Assembly (NCBI RefSeq): GCF_024758505.1
Contig: NZ_CP077970.1
Span: 4,340,001-4,404,000, forward strand
Direction: 5' to 3'
Length of the DNA stretch: 64,000 nucleotides
Source: Bradyrhizobium arachidis
Lineage (GTDB): Bacteria; Pseudomonadota; Alphaproteobacteria; Rhizobiales; Xanthobacteraceae
This document shows positions 37,754 through 47,600 of this stretch, piece by piece (position 1 is the first letter of the stretch; each line of letters begins with the position of its first letter). A program made the translations under genes and the position numbers. Below the pieces are notes generated by a model. The model had not been told where the DNA came from and searched no databases. It was given only the letters and a program-made list of their open reading frames with translations.

Positions 37754-38173
37754 TCATTTGATGGGCGTGGTCAGAGGGCCGTCGTAGGTATCGAGGACGA
37801 AGACAGCGAGCAGCTTTGCCGGCTCGGTGTTGCTCGCGTTGCGGCTGGTCGAATGGATAGCGCCCGGCGGTTCGGACCAGCTCTCGCCCGCCCGATAGAT
37901 GCGCGTCTCGCCGTCATTCACCTTCGACTCGATCGCACCCGAAATCACATAGGCGTAGATGAAAGCCGACTTTGCGTGGGTGTGGGGCACGGAGGCCGCG
38001 CCGGGCGCGTAATCGACTTCCACGGCGATCAGCGACTTGCCGGGGACATTGGGAATAGCCGCCTCGAAGTTCTTCGTGACGGTTTGCGCTTCGCTATCAT
38101 GGGCGTAGTTGGGGCCGGCCATCGAGAAGGCGAGGGCGGCGCAGGCGGCGGCGATGATGGTTCTGATCTTCAT
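37754..38173 (-). CDS. Exported cupin-domain protein
   Basis: A 139-residue protein with a signal peptide (MKIRTIIAAACAALAFSMAGPNYA) and one cupin barrel: VDYAPGAASVPHTHAKSAFIYAYVISG holds the His pair of motif 1; motif 2 follows around EPPGAIHSTSRN. GAAGGAGAAAGCCC precedes ATG 38173. Just downstream of an MFS exporter gene on the same strand, so possibly co-transcribed. Confidence 0.82.
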   Translation of the reverse strand: MKIRTIIAAACAALAFSMAGPNYAHDSEAQTVTKNFEAAIPNVPGKSLIAVEVDYAPGAASVPHTHAKSAFIYAYVISGAIESKVNDGETRIYRAGESWSEPPGAIHSTSRNASNTEPAKLLAVFVLDTYDGPLTTPIK

Positions 38174-38263
38174 GGGCTTTCTCCTTCTGCCTATAGGTTG
38201 GTCTTCGTTCTTCATTGTTTCCTCCCGGCCTTGCCGGCCTGCTGATTACGGACACCGAACGGG

Positions 38264-39700
38264 TCAGTCTCGCGGGATGAAGTCGACGTGGGGCCCCGGC
38301 TCGATAATGAACACCGCGAGCGTGGCGAGAACGCAGGCGACCGCGGCGACAGTCATCGCCATATGGAATCCCGAGAACAGCTGAGGACCGCCCTGCCGCA
38401 GGACGCCGCCGAGCAAGGCGATGGCGAAGAGCGACCCGGCGCGCGAGACCGCGCTGTTGACGCCAGACGCGGTTCCGGCGCGATCGGTCTCGACGGAGGT
38501 GAGGATGAGGGTCGTCAGCGGCGCGATCGCCAGGCTCATGCCCAGCGCCAGCAACAGGATGCTGGGGAAGACGTCCGCCCAATAGGTCGCGTTCGAATCG
38601 ACACGGAGCGCCATGGCGCATCCCAAGGCAACAACGGCGCCGCCGGCGAACAATGGCAAGCGCCGGCCGAACCGGCGGCAGAGCATGCCGGCAAGCGGCG
38701 AGACGACCGTGATCAGCACTTGCAGAGGAATGAAGGCCAGGCCCGCCACCAGCGTCGGCAGGTGCGCCCCCCGGATCATCACGAACGGGATCAAGGTTAG
38801 CATGATCGTGAACGCTCCGTAGAGGAACGCAGTGAACAGGTTCGCGCCGACAACCGACCGCGAGGCGAAGAGGGACGGGGGCAGCATGGCGTTGGCGCCT
38901 AATCGCCGTTCGGTCACGATGAGGCAGGCTAAGCCGCCCAGACCGACGATCAGGGTGACGAGCACCCAAAGGTTCAGACCGGAGCCGTTGGTCAGGCTTG
39001 TCAGCCCCGCGCCCAGCCCGCCGAGCCCGACTGTCGAAAAGACCGCGCCACCGATGTCGATCCGGGCGTGGCTGGTCGGGGAGTCCTTGGGTATCCACAC
39101 GGCGCCGACGGCCAGCGCGCCGGCGACGACGGGCAGGAGCATCAGAAAGGTCGTCCGCCAGGACCCGTGATCGAGGATCGCGCCGGCGATCGCGGGCGCG
39201 ACGCCGCTGGCGACGGCCGCGGCGGCGGACCAGATGCCGACCGCACGTGCTTTCTTGTCGGCGGGAAAGGCCTGCCCGAGCACGGAAAGGCCGTTGGGCA
39301 GGATCGCGGCTTCGCCCAAGCCTTGCAGGAAGCGGCCGACGATGAGCGGCGCGAAACTCGGCGCGAAACCAATCGCGGTCGCGCCCATGCCATAGAGAGC
39401 GATCCCCGCGAGGAAGATCCGCTTCTGTCCGAACCGGTCACCCAGAGCGCCGGCGACCAAGGTCAGGGCCGCGAGTGGCAGGAGCTCGGCGTTCATCACC
39501 CACTGCAGGTTGAGCGGCGACAGGCGCATGTCTCGGCCAATCGTCGCGAGCGCGACGGTGACGACGGCGCTGCTGACGAACACGAGGCAGCTGCCCAGGC
39601 TCGACGCGGCGAGCACCTTCGTGCTGCCCTGCGCGCCGACGGCCTTAGGCTCGGAGAGAGCCAGGCTGCGGTCGGTCAGGATCAGGGACGCGCTGCTCAC
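38264..39700 (-). CDS. MFS transporter, DHA2-like 14-helix exporter
   Basis: A 478-residue inner-membrane exporter. Helix 1 VVTVALATIGRDM, motif A GDRFGQKRIFLAG, helix-5 antiporter-type GVAPAIAGAILD, and 14 predicted helices. It starts with GTG at 39700 directly next to an operator-like palindrome (39702-39722) where a ribosome binding site would be expected, so the true start may be further in. Probably drug or metabolite efflux. Confidence 0.85.
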   Translation of the reverse strand: MSSASLILTDRSLALSEPKAVGAQGSTKVLAASSLGSCLVFVSSAVVTVALATIGRDMRLSPLNLQWVMNAELLPLAALTLVAGALGDRFGQKRIFLAGIALYGMGATAIGFAPSFAPLIVGRFLQGLGEAAILPNGLSVLGQAFPADKKARAVGIWSAAAAVASGVAPAIAGAILDHGSWRTTFLMLLPVVAGALAVGAVWIPKDSPTSHARIDIGGAVFSTVGLGGLGAGLTSLTNGSGLNLWVLVTLIVGLGGLACLIVTERRLGANAMLPPSLFASRSVVGANLFTAFLYGAFTIMLTLIPFVMIRGAHLPTLVAGLAFIPLQVLITVVSPLAGMLCRRFGRRLPLFAGGAVVALGCAMALRVDSNATYWADVFPSILLLALGMSLAIAPLTTLILTSVETDRAGTASGVNSAVSRAGSLFAIALLGGVLRQGGPQLFSGFHMAMTVAAVACVLATLAVFIIEPGPHVDFIPRD

Positions 39701-39701
39701 G

Positions 39702-39722
39702 ACCTAATCTCTCAGGTTAGGT
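39702..39722. promoter_or_regulatory. Operator-like palindrome at the MFS start
   Basis: ACCTAATCT-CTC-AGGTTAGGT: nine-base arms with one mismatch around three bases, in TetR-operator style. It abuts the GTG of the MFS gene, so binding would block both transcription and translation initiation. No TetR gene is adjacent. Confidence 0.45.
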
Positions 39723-39757
39723 CGAGCGCTTCGCGGCGCGCGAGCTCATAGTCCTCA

Positions 39758-39814
39758 CGGACGAACATCGGCAACGTCTCGACCCTCGACGACGCCGTCG
39801 CCGCATTCAACCCG
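39758..39814 (+). pseudogene. 19-codon remnant of an MDR oxidoreductase C-terminus
   Basis: Read on the plus strand, [19 protein letters not shown] is nearly identical to the C-terminal part of the two MDR reductases at 52960-53877 and 53943-54860 ([19 protein letters not shown] in the first). Nothing else of that gene remains; a TAG lies just upstream. Its sequence supplies the stop codon of the overlapping membrane-protein gene on the other strand. Confidence 0.75.
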
Positions 39815-40208
39815 CTGTGCGCCTGTCCAATCCCGAACGCATCGCGACTGGCTCCTCAGGCGCGTTAAAGACTGATGTCGTGAGCAGGACAGCGGCAGCG
39901 AGGCCCCAGTAGTACGAGGCGTCGAGCCCGAAGAATTTGAAGGCAAACGGGGCGATGACAAACACTACCCCGACGGCGCGATCGACCCAAAGGTGTAGCC
40001 AGTAGGGAATGATGCGGACGAGCCCGGTGGGATGGTCGGTCAGGGCGGCCAAGAGTAGCGCCGCGACGCCGGTAACAACCGAAAGCCACATTGCGACCGG
40101 TTCGCTCTGGCCGAGCTTCAGCACGAACGGCGCTGCGATCAAGACGATCGCGACGGGATAATCGATTAGGTAGGCGTGGATAGACTTGGTGATGAAGCGG
40201 AACGACAT
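39807..40208 (-). CDS. Four-helix membrane protein, SPW-like
   Basis: A 133-residue protein with four hydrophobic helices in two similar pairs (AIVLIAAPFVLKLG, AMWLSVVTGVAALLLAAL, AVGVVFVIAPFAFKFFG, YYWGLAAAVLLTT), like SPW-repeat proteins. The last residues and stop overlap the MDR remnant, so the original C-terminus has probably been replaced. Function unknown. Confidence 0.65.
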   Translation of the reverse strand: MSFRFITKSIHAYLIDYPVAIVLIAAPFVLKLGQSEPVAMWLSVVTGVAALLLAALTDHPTGLVRIIPYWLHLWVDRAVGVVFVIAPFAFKFFGLDASYYWGLAAAVLLTTSVFNAPEEPVAMRSGLDRRTAG

Positions 40209-40434
40209 CGGTGACTCCTACGTTGTTGGTTGCTCGACCGGGTCCTTGCGACGCGGGGAGTGCATCCACCCAAGAGGACGATCACGCCGCCCTATGTTGG
40301 CAAGCACTCCGCACAGCCGTCACAAGTCAACCCGGTTAGATGCACGGAAAAGCTATGCCGGCACGCCAACCATTGGAAATGTCCGGTCGTTATGGTTTCC
40401 ATTCCACTCGCCCCGCGCCATGGAAGCGCGCCTC

Positions 40435-40980
40435 TCACGAGTAGTCACCACCGCTTTGCTGAGTGAGGTTGCCGAGGTAGTCACGCTTCCCGATCGTCGC
40501 TCCAAGATGCCGGAGGATCGCGTGCGCAATCGAGATGTGGAAGAAGAAGTCGGGCAGCACCAGGTGCCGGATGTAGTCTTCGCCGCCGAACCACCCGCGC
40601 ACGATAGGCGGCGTCAGCTCGTATGTGTGGGACTGCGCGCCGGAAATCTCGTCCGGCTGCACGTTTTGCAGGAAACCGCGGGTCTCAAGGAGCCGTTCTT
40701 TCAACGCCGGATACATCATCGGGGTGTTACCGGGTGCTGGCGGATCGTGCTGCATCAACTTCGCCATGTGCGCCTCGACCTTGTTGCAGCTTACGGAGAA
40801 CTGTTCTCCGAAAGTGAGCATGTTGGGCGCGAGCCGCTCGCCAAGAATCCTCCCAGGCTCAAACGCCTTGGTCCGTTCGAGTGCTTGGGCGTGGTCGAGA
40901 TAGTCGTCCATTACGTTCAGTCCATGCACCATGACAGGGACTGTGATGTCATAGACCGAGAAGGACACGCCGAACTCCAT
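40435..40980 (-). CDS. DUF1993-family protein
   Basis: A 181-residue protein. Family features: SVYDITVPVMVHGLNVMDDYLDHA at the N-terminus, ERLAPNMLTFGEQFSVSCNKVEAH in the middle and the closing LVLPDFFFHISIAHAILRHLGATIGKRDYLG. DUF1993 belongs to the DinB-like helical bundle group; biochemical role unknown. Confidence 0.85.
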   Translation of the reverse strand: MEFGVSFSVYDITVPVMVHGLNVMDDYLDHAQALERTKAFEPGRILGERLAPNMLTFGEQFSVSCNKVEAHMAKLMQHDPPAPGNTPMMYPALKERLLETRGFLQNVQPDEISGAQSHTYELTPPIVRGWFGGEDYIRHLVLPDFFFHISIAHAILRHLGATIGKRDYLGNLTQQSGGDYS

Positions 40981-41146
40981 ACTCTTGTTTGTAGTCTGAA
41001 ATTCGGTCGGACCCGACAGGTCGATAACCGAAGCGAATGATCACAATGACACCTCCCATCTCACGGCTTGCCAAACCAGCTTGCCGGACTCGACAGTGGC
41101 CTGCACGAAACAGCAGCAAGAGGAGAGCGTCTACGCATGCGGCCGC

Positions 41147-41722
41147 CTAGTGACGCAGGACGGGATATCCGCTCACGTAAATCCAGTCGGTGGCCTTGGC
41201 GGGCACATGGCACCCCTGGCAATCGGTGTGGTAGTCGGTAGAGGTAGTCTTGAGCGGCTTGTCCGCGTCGAACCAAGACCATCCCCACCCGTCGCCCCAC
41301 AACGGGTTGTCGGGATGCGTTCCCTTGCTGTCTTTCACCATGACGAACCAGCCCTTGAGCTTGTCGGCGTGGCTTACTGTGCCGGTGGTCATCTCGTTCG
41401 TCGAGGTCGCGAAGACCTCTTTCACCAGAACGGCGCCGTCCGGGAAGTGTCCCGTCTTCCGGTAGGTGTCGATCGCCCCCGGGGATGCGTAGACGGTGTG
41501 CATTTCCTTCGAGCCCTGGCCGCTGTCGGCGGCGATCGCCCAGCTCCCCAGCGTTTGGTAGACGGTTCGGTAGTCTGCCGGCACGCGCAGCTGCCCGGAG
41601 GCGTCCACCACGTTCGCGGTTGGGCCGGCCGGAGCCGCTCCGCTGATCTGAGCGAGCGCCGCCACGGTGCCGGTGACCAGGGAAATGGCGACAGCCAGGC
41701 CGACAGTCCTCGATAATTTCAT
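41147..41722 (-). CDS. Cytochrome P460 family protein
   Basis: Periplasmic c-type heme protein of 191 residues. Signal peptide MKLSRTVGLAVAISLVTGTVAALA, predicted cut before QISG. The heme attachment motif CQGCH is near the C-terminus (~171-175). WFVMVKDSKG and the RVPADYRTVYQTLGSWAI opening match P460 proteins, which oxidise hydroxylamine or NO-type substrates in ammonia oxidisers and detoxifying bacteria; the Lys crosslink cannot be located for certain. AAAGGAGC precedes the ATG. Its 5' end and upstream region occur twice more in this window as truncated copies. Confidence 0.85.
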   Translation of the reverse strand: MKLSRTVGLAVAISLVTGTVAALAQISGAAPAGPTANVVDASGQLRVPADYRTVYQTLGSWAIAADSGQGSKEMHTVYASPGAIDTYRKTGHFPDGAVLVKEVFATSTNEMTTGTVSHADKLKGWFVMVKDSKGTHPDNPLWGDGWGWSWFDADKPLKTTSTDYHTDCQGCHVPAKATDWIYVSGYPVLRH

Positions 41723-41957
41723 TAGGCGCTCCTTTGCTGTCCGCGCACGGCACGGCGGCTCGTCACAATGGCTTCAATCAATGTCGAGGCAGCCGCGTGT
41801 TCGGCCGACCCAGTGGACCTCAGGATCGGACGCAGCCGGCGAAATTAGAAATTCCGTTTGGACATGCATTCGATAAACGTGGGGTATCATTGCCTAAAAG
41901 CGCTGTACGCGTGCGGCCCCGTCCGTCTTCGATCAACCGTCGAGGACGCCGTACAAC
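41601..41957 (-). repeat. P460 leader module, copy 1 (with intact gene)
   Basis: Segment covering the first ~40 codons of cytochrome P460, its ribosome binding site and about 235 bp upstream. It is closely matched by 57804-58129 and 61404-61765. Shared landmarks upstream of the ATG: GGCTTCA..., GATCGG-CGCAGCCGGCGAAATT, CATGCATTCGATA, GGGGTATC, AAAAG-GCTGT-CGCGTGCG. The conservation beyond the coding part suggests a promoter or regulatory region was duplicated. Confidence 0.85.
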
Positions 41958-42093
41958 ACCGCCTTGAGGTCAAATGACAGCGAATCGGAGAGGTTCAATC
42001 ACCACGTGGCCGTCGGCAGGCCACCCAGGTCGGGGATTCCACGCGCGCCTTGCGCAGAACGGCGCATGCGACCGCGATAATCTCGTTCACAAG

Positions 42094-43134
42094 TCACGAA
42101 GCCAATGCACCGATCCTGACGCCGCACATTCCCGCGATGATCGCGGCCGCGACGATGGCGCTCATCGCGACGCAGACACTCCAAAGGCGATTGGCATTAC
42201 GTTCGTCTACACCGTGCGCGATCAGCACCACTCTCAGCCCTGAAGCAAGGTGGCTCAGGACGAAGAAGGCGCCGAGCGCGTAGTGAGGCAGCAGACGGAT
42301 ATTCCATGCGTCATGAATGAGCCCAGTCGGGGCTCCAATCGCGAAATTCCAGTCTGTCGGTATGCCGAGAAAGCTTCGCGCGTAGACGAAGACCGAGTTC
42401 ATGTGGCCGAGAATGTACACTGAGAGATAGGCTCCCGAAGCGACCTGATAGGTCCGCTGGAAGTCATGGGCTGCGGCGCTCCAGCGCCATGCCAGAAAGA
42501 GGCCGGTGCCGATCTGGAAAAGCATGGCCGCCACCAACAACGGTTCACCTACGGCAGAGCGATAAACCACGCGTCCGATCTTCATAACGGCCGCATGCGC
42601 ATCCGGCCCTATCAAGCCGAACAGATGATTGGTGAGATGAAACACCACATACAGGGACAGGACCGCGGCCGTTACCCCGTGGACCACCCGCCAACGCCCG
42701 ACTGCAGGCGCAGCTGCAGCGACCGGATCTCGGGCAGACTGCGACCAGATCGCGATTGCGAGCCAAATCGAGCACCAGACGACCTCGTCGGGAATAGGGC
42801 TTTTGATCAAGGTCTGGACAACGCCGAGAAAGACATAAAGCGTTGGCGACACCACGCTGGCATAGGCGAGGCGTCTTGAACCGGGATTGGACGTCGGACG
42901 ACAAGCCAGAGCGATCCCAAGAAACGGCACGACGAACGCAACGACCAGGATGAAGGTCGCGCTGGCGGTCGCGAGCGGCGGCGGGCTTACGGGCTGCGTG
43001 CCGACGATGGCATGAAAAGCACTGAGCAGAAATGGATAACAAATCGCCGCCGCTGCTGGAACCAGAGCCAAATAGTCAAAGTGCTTCTCAAGAAGCCTTC
43101 GGCGGTTCTGCAGGCGAACGAATGCTTCCATCAT
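42094..43134 (-). CDS. Multi-helix membrane protein, probable b-type cytochrome
   Basis: About 346 residues from MMEAFVRLQN at 43134, with eight or so hydrophobic helices. The second half resembles succinate dehydrogenase/fumarate reductase-type membrane cytochromes: VVHGVTAAVLSLYVVFHLTNHLFGL, YILGHMNSVFVYAR and PHYALGAFFVLSHLASGLR carry conserved His residues suited to two b hemes. The longer frame (to 43389) is less likely. Next to cytochrome P460 on the same strand, so it may exchange electrons with it. Function otherwise unknown. Confidence 0.65.
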   Translation of the reverse strand: MMEAFVRLQNRRRLLEKHFDYLALVPAAAAICYPFLLSAFHAIVGTQPVSPPPLATASATFILVVAFVVPFLGIALACRPTSNPGSRRLAYASVVSPTLYVFLGVVQTLIKSPIPDEVVWCSIWLAIAIWSQSARDPVAAAAPAVGRWRVVHGVTAAVLSLYVVFHLTNHLFGLIGPDAHAAVMKIGRVVYRSAVGEPLLVAAMLFQIGTGLFLAWRWSAAAHDFQRTYQVASGAYLSVYILGHMNSVFVYARSFLGIPTDWNFAIGAPTGLIHDAWNIRLLPHYALGAFFVLSHLASGLRVVLIAHGVDERNANRLWSVCVAMSAIVAAAIIAGMCGVRIGALAS

Positions 43135-43398
43135 AGACCTATAAAGCCACAACGAAGAAAGCGGTGTACGAGACGACTTCCAAGACAGGTTTAAAAACTG
43201 GCCTTCGCGTATCACGCCGCGCGGCAAGCGGCAATTACGATCGTCTATCGACTCTATGGCGAGTGGTAATTTCCCTTGTCGGCTTTGCAAGGTCACTCTC
43301 GAAAGCATCGTCGTACCGAAACTTTCAGTGCCGAAACGGACACGCGGAACACAATGCCGGATTGAGAAGCCAGGAGGCTCGATATGCAAAGCAACGAC

Positions 43399-43419
43399 GC
43401 AATTGAAGTCGTCAATTGC
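43399..43419. promoter_or_regulatory. Operator-like inverted repeat before the RND efflux operon
   Basis: Perfect 8-bp arms GCAATTGA/TCAATTGC around 5 bp, 29 nt upstream of the GTG start of the adaptor gene. Its form suits MarR or TetR regulators. No regulator gene is adjacent. Confidence 0.45.
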
Positions 43420-43447
43420 AACATTCTAGGTCCTTCGGGAGACGGAA

Positions 43448-44668
43448 GTGAGTGCGACTGACAGAACGGAGTATCCGGCTCCGGCGACCCGGCTCGATCG
43501 CAGTTCGTTTCGCCGCCTTGCACGATGCGGCGCACCGATCGGTCTGCTGGTCGCGCTCGCGCTCGCTGGCTGCGACGAGAAGGCGCAATCGCAGGCGGCC
43601 GCGCCTCCGCCGCCGTCGGTGACGGTGGCACAACCGGTCAAACGGAGCGTCACCGACTGGGACGAGTTCACCGGCCGCTTCGAGGCGATCCAGGAGGTTC
43701 AGATCCGTGCCCGCGTCGGCGGCTTCGTCACCAATGTCGAGTTCAAGGACGGCGACATGGTTCATGCCGGCGACCTCCTTTACATCATCGACCCGCGGCC
43801 GTTTGAGGCGGTGGCCGAGCAAGCCAATGGCCAGCTTGCCGATGCCCGGGCAAAGACGGAGCTTGCTAAGCGCGAGCTCGATCGCGGCCTGAAGCTTGTC
43901 CAGACCAGCGCTGTCTCCGAACAGGTCGTCGACCAGCGCCGCCAGGCCTTGCAGGCTGCGAACGCCGCTGAGACCATCGCTGAGGGTGCGCTGAAGGCAG
44001 CCCAACTCAATGTCGAGTTCACGCATGTGGTGGCGCCGATCACCGGTCGCGTCAGCCGCCATCTCGTCAGTGTCGGCAATCTCGTCAGCGGCAGTGACAA
44101 TGGCGCATCCACATTGCTGACCACCATCGTCTCAATGGATCCCATCTACATCTATTTCGATGTCGATGAGGCGACACACCTGAAGAACAACAAACTGTGG
44201 TTCGAGGGCAAGAGGCCGAGCTCGCGCGACACGGCCAACCCCGTGCAGGTGACGCTCACCGGCGAGACGAAACCCTCGCATGAGGGCAAGATGGATTTCC
44301 TCGACAACCGGCTCGACGTGTCGACCGGCACGCTGCGCAGCCGCGCGATCATCCCCAACCACGATCTGTCCATTCTGCCCGGACAATTCGGTCGCGTGCG
44401 GCTGATCGGCTCCTCACCCTATGAAGCGTTGCTGTTGCCGGATACGGCGATCGCGACCGACCAGTCGCGCAAGATCGTATTCGTGGTGAAGGATGACGAC
44501 ACGGTGGAAGCGCGCGCGGTCGAGCTCGGGCCTTTGGATGAAGGCCAGCGCGTAGTCCGTACGGGCCTCAAGTCGGAAGATCGCATCATCATCGACGGCA
44601 TCCAGCGGGCCCGCGTCGGCGCCAAGGTCGCACCGAAGAAGGCCGAGAGCGGCGGCAAGAAGTCATGA
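43448..44668 (+). CDS. RND efflux periplasmic adaptor lipoprotein (AcrA/MexA type)
   Basis: A 406-residue membrane-fusion protein. Signal with lipobox LALAGC (~Cys 42); lipoyl-like domain (VQIRARVGGFVTNVEFKDGDMVHAGDLLYIIDPRPF), coiled-coil hairpin (~105-165), second lipoyl half AAQLNVEFTHVVAPITGRVSRHLVSVGN, and beta-barrel/membrane-proximal domains. It links the inner-membrane pump to an outer-membrane channel; no TolC-type gene is nearby. GTG start with GGGAG upstream. The stop overlaps the pump start by ATGA. Confidence 0.93.
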   Translation: MSATDRTEYPAPATRLDRSSFRRLARCGAPIGLLVALALAGCDEKAQSQAAAPPPPSVTVAQPVKRSVTDWDEFTGRFEAIQEVQIRARVGGFVTNVEFKDGDMVHAGDLLYIIDPRPFEAVAEQANGQLADARAKTELAKRELDRGLKLVQTSAVSEQVVDQRRQALQAANAAETIAEGALKAAQLNVEFTHVVAPITGRVSRHLVSVGNLVSGSDNGASTLLTTIVSMDPIYIYFDVDEATHLKNNKLWFEGKRPSSRDTANPVQVTLTGETKPSHEGKMDFLDNRLDVSTGTLRSRAIIPNHDLSILPGQFGRVRLIGSSPYEALLLPDTAIATDQSRKIVFVVKDDDTVEARAVELGPLDEGQRVVRTGLKSEDRIIIDGIQRARVGAKVAPKKAESGGKKS

Positions 44669-47600
44669 ATCTCGGGCGTCTTTCCATCAATCAGCCCATT
44701 TTGGCGATGGTGCTGTCGATCGTGCTCCTGATCGTGGGAGCGATCGCCTACAGAACGTTGCCCGTCGCAGAATATCCGGAAGTGGTACCGCCGACCGTGG
44801 TAGTGACCGCGCAATATCCGGGCGCCTCCGCGCAGACCATCTCGGATACCGTCGCCGCTCCCATCGAGCAGCAGATCAACGGCGTCGAGGACATGCTGTA
44901 CATGTACAGCCAGGCGACCTCGAATGGCCAGCTTACCATCACCATCACCTTCAAGCTCGGCACTGATCTCGACAAGGCGCAGGTGCTGGTGCAGAACCGT
45001 GTAGCAATTGCGCAGCCGCAATTGCCGGAGGAGGTGCAGCGCAATGGCGTCGTCACCAAGAAGGACTCGCCCGACATCCTCATGGTCGTGTTCATGCTGT
45101 CGCCCGACGATTCGCTCGACCAGCTATACATCTCCAACTATGCGTTGCTGCAGGTGCGCGACCAGTTGCTGCGGCTTGACGGCATCGGCGACATCCAGAT
45201 CTTCGGCGCGCGCGATTATTCGATGCGGCTGTGGCTCGATCCCGACAAGATCGCGAATCTCGGCCTGACTTCGAACGATGTGGTTGCGGCGGTCCGCGCC
45301 CAGAACCTGCAGATTGCGGGCGGCCAGCTTGCGAGCCCACCGATTGCCGACCGCGCCTTCCAGCCGAATCTAACCTTCGTTGGCCGGCTGAAGGATCCGT
45401 CCCAATTCGAGGACATCGTCGTCAAATCGGGCCAGGACGGCCGCATCGTGCGCCTGCGCGACGTGGCGCGGATCGAGCTCGGCGCGCTCGACTATTCCAC
45501 CAACAGCTTCCTGTTCCGCAAGTCAGCGGTGGCGTTGCGGGTGACGCAGCGGCCAGGGTCGAACGCGCTGGCGACTGCCAAGGGCATCAAGGACACGATG
45601 GAAAAGCTGAAGGTCGGCTTCCCCAAGGGGCTCGACTACAATATCGGCTACAACCCCACCGAGTTCATCCGGCAGTCCATCAGCGAGCTGATCAAGACGA
45701 TCTATGAAGCGATGGCACTGGTTGTCGTCGTGGTTCTGGTGTTCCTGCAGGGCTGGCGTCCGGCGATCATCCCAATCGTGGCGATCCCGGTGTCGCTGGT
45801 TGGTACCTTTGCGGCCATGGCAGCCCTCGGCTATGGCATCAACAATCTCACGCTGTTCGGACTTGTGCTCGCGGTTGGCATCGTGGTCGATGACGCCATT
45901 GTCGTGGTCGAGAATGTCGAGCGGCATCTCGCGCAAGGCTTGAGCCGGCGCGATGCCGCGCTGAAGACGATGGAGGAGGTCGGCGGTGCGCTGGTGTCGA
46001 TCGCGCTGGTGTTGTGCGCTGTGTTCGTGCCGACCGCGTTTCTCGGTGGCATTACCGGGCAGTTCTTCCAGCAGTTCGCGGTCACCATAGCGGTCGCGAC
46101 AGCAATCTCCTGCTTCTGTTCACTGACCCTGTCGCCGGCACTGGCTTCGCAGATCCTCCTTCCGCACGCGGAGAAGCGGCCACCGGCTGCCTGGAATTTT
46201 ATCGCGCGCGGCTGGGAATGGTTTACCAGTCTGTTCAACCGCGGCTTTGATTGGCTGTCGCATTTTTATGCTGACGTCGCACGCTTCGTGATCCGGCATC
46301 GCGTGGTGATGCTGCTCGTCTATATGGTCCTGATCGGCAGCGCCGGCTGGCTGCTTGTCACCACGCCCCAAGGCTACATTCCGCCACAGGATCGCGGCTA
46401 CGTGATCATATCCGCGCAATTGCCAGGCGCGGCATCGCTGGCGCGGACCACCGAGATCGTTCGCAGGATCGAGAGCATCGCGCTCGATACGCCTGGAATT
46501 TCGCATATTGCGGTCTTTGCAGGTCTGTCTGGAGCGACCCGCACACAGGCGAGCAACTCGGCGGCGTTGTTTCCGGTGTTCGAAGAACCGGAGGTGCGCC
46601 TCAAGAAGGGACTGAACGCGCAGGTGATCACGGCGGATCTGCGCAAGCGGCTGTCGGCCATCGAAGGTGCGTTCATCATCGTGATCCCGCCACCGCCGAT
46701 CCCCGGCATCGGCACCGGCGGCGGCTTCACCATGCGCATCCAGGACCGGCAAGGCCGTGGTCCGAAGCTGCTGGCGGCGGCGACCGACGAACTCGTCGCA
46801 GCGGCGCGCAAGTCGCCGCTGCTCCTCGCCCCTACTGTGTTCTCGCCGTTCTCCGCGAACACGCCGCAGGTCTTCGTCAACATCGATCAAGTCAGGGCGC
46901 AGAAGCTCGGCGTTCCCATCCAGAACATTACCGACACGATCCAGACCTATTTCGGCTCGACCTATGTCAACGACTTCAACCTGTTCGGCCGCACCTATCA
47001 CGTCACCGCGCAGGCCGACCTGCCGTTCCGGAAGGAGCGTCCTGATCTTGCGCGGTTGCGGACCCGCAATGCCAATGCCGACACGGTGATGCTCGGCAGC
47101 GTCGTAGATTTCAAGGACGTCTCGGGTCCCGATCGCGTCGCCCGCTACAATCTCTATCCGGCGGCCGAGCTGCAGGGCGAAGGCTTGCCCGGGACGAGTT
47201 CGGCGACGGCGATCGCCGTTATGAAGAAGCTCGCCGAGAATACACTGCCGAGTGGCTTTTCCTTCGAATGGACCGACCTGTCCTATCAGCAGGTCACCGG
47301 CGGCAACACCGGATTGTTCGTGTTCCCGATCTGCGTGCTGTTCGTCTATCTGGTTCTGGCCGCGCAATACGGGAGCTGGAGCTTGCCGTTTTCCGTCATC
47401 CTGATCGTGCCGATGTGCTTGCTTGCCGCCACTATCGGGGTGCGCATCATGGGCCAGGACGTCAACATCCTCACACAGATCGGCTTCATTGTGCTGGTGG
47501 GATTGGCCGCCAAGAACGCGATCCTGATCGTCGAGTTCGCGCGGGACATCGAGCTCGAGGGCAAACCGCGCCTGGAGGCGGTGATCGAGGCTTGCCGGTT

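Noticed and set aside
46120..47367. A 415-codon minus-strand ORF
   Set aside because: Antisense to the RND permease gene.
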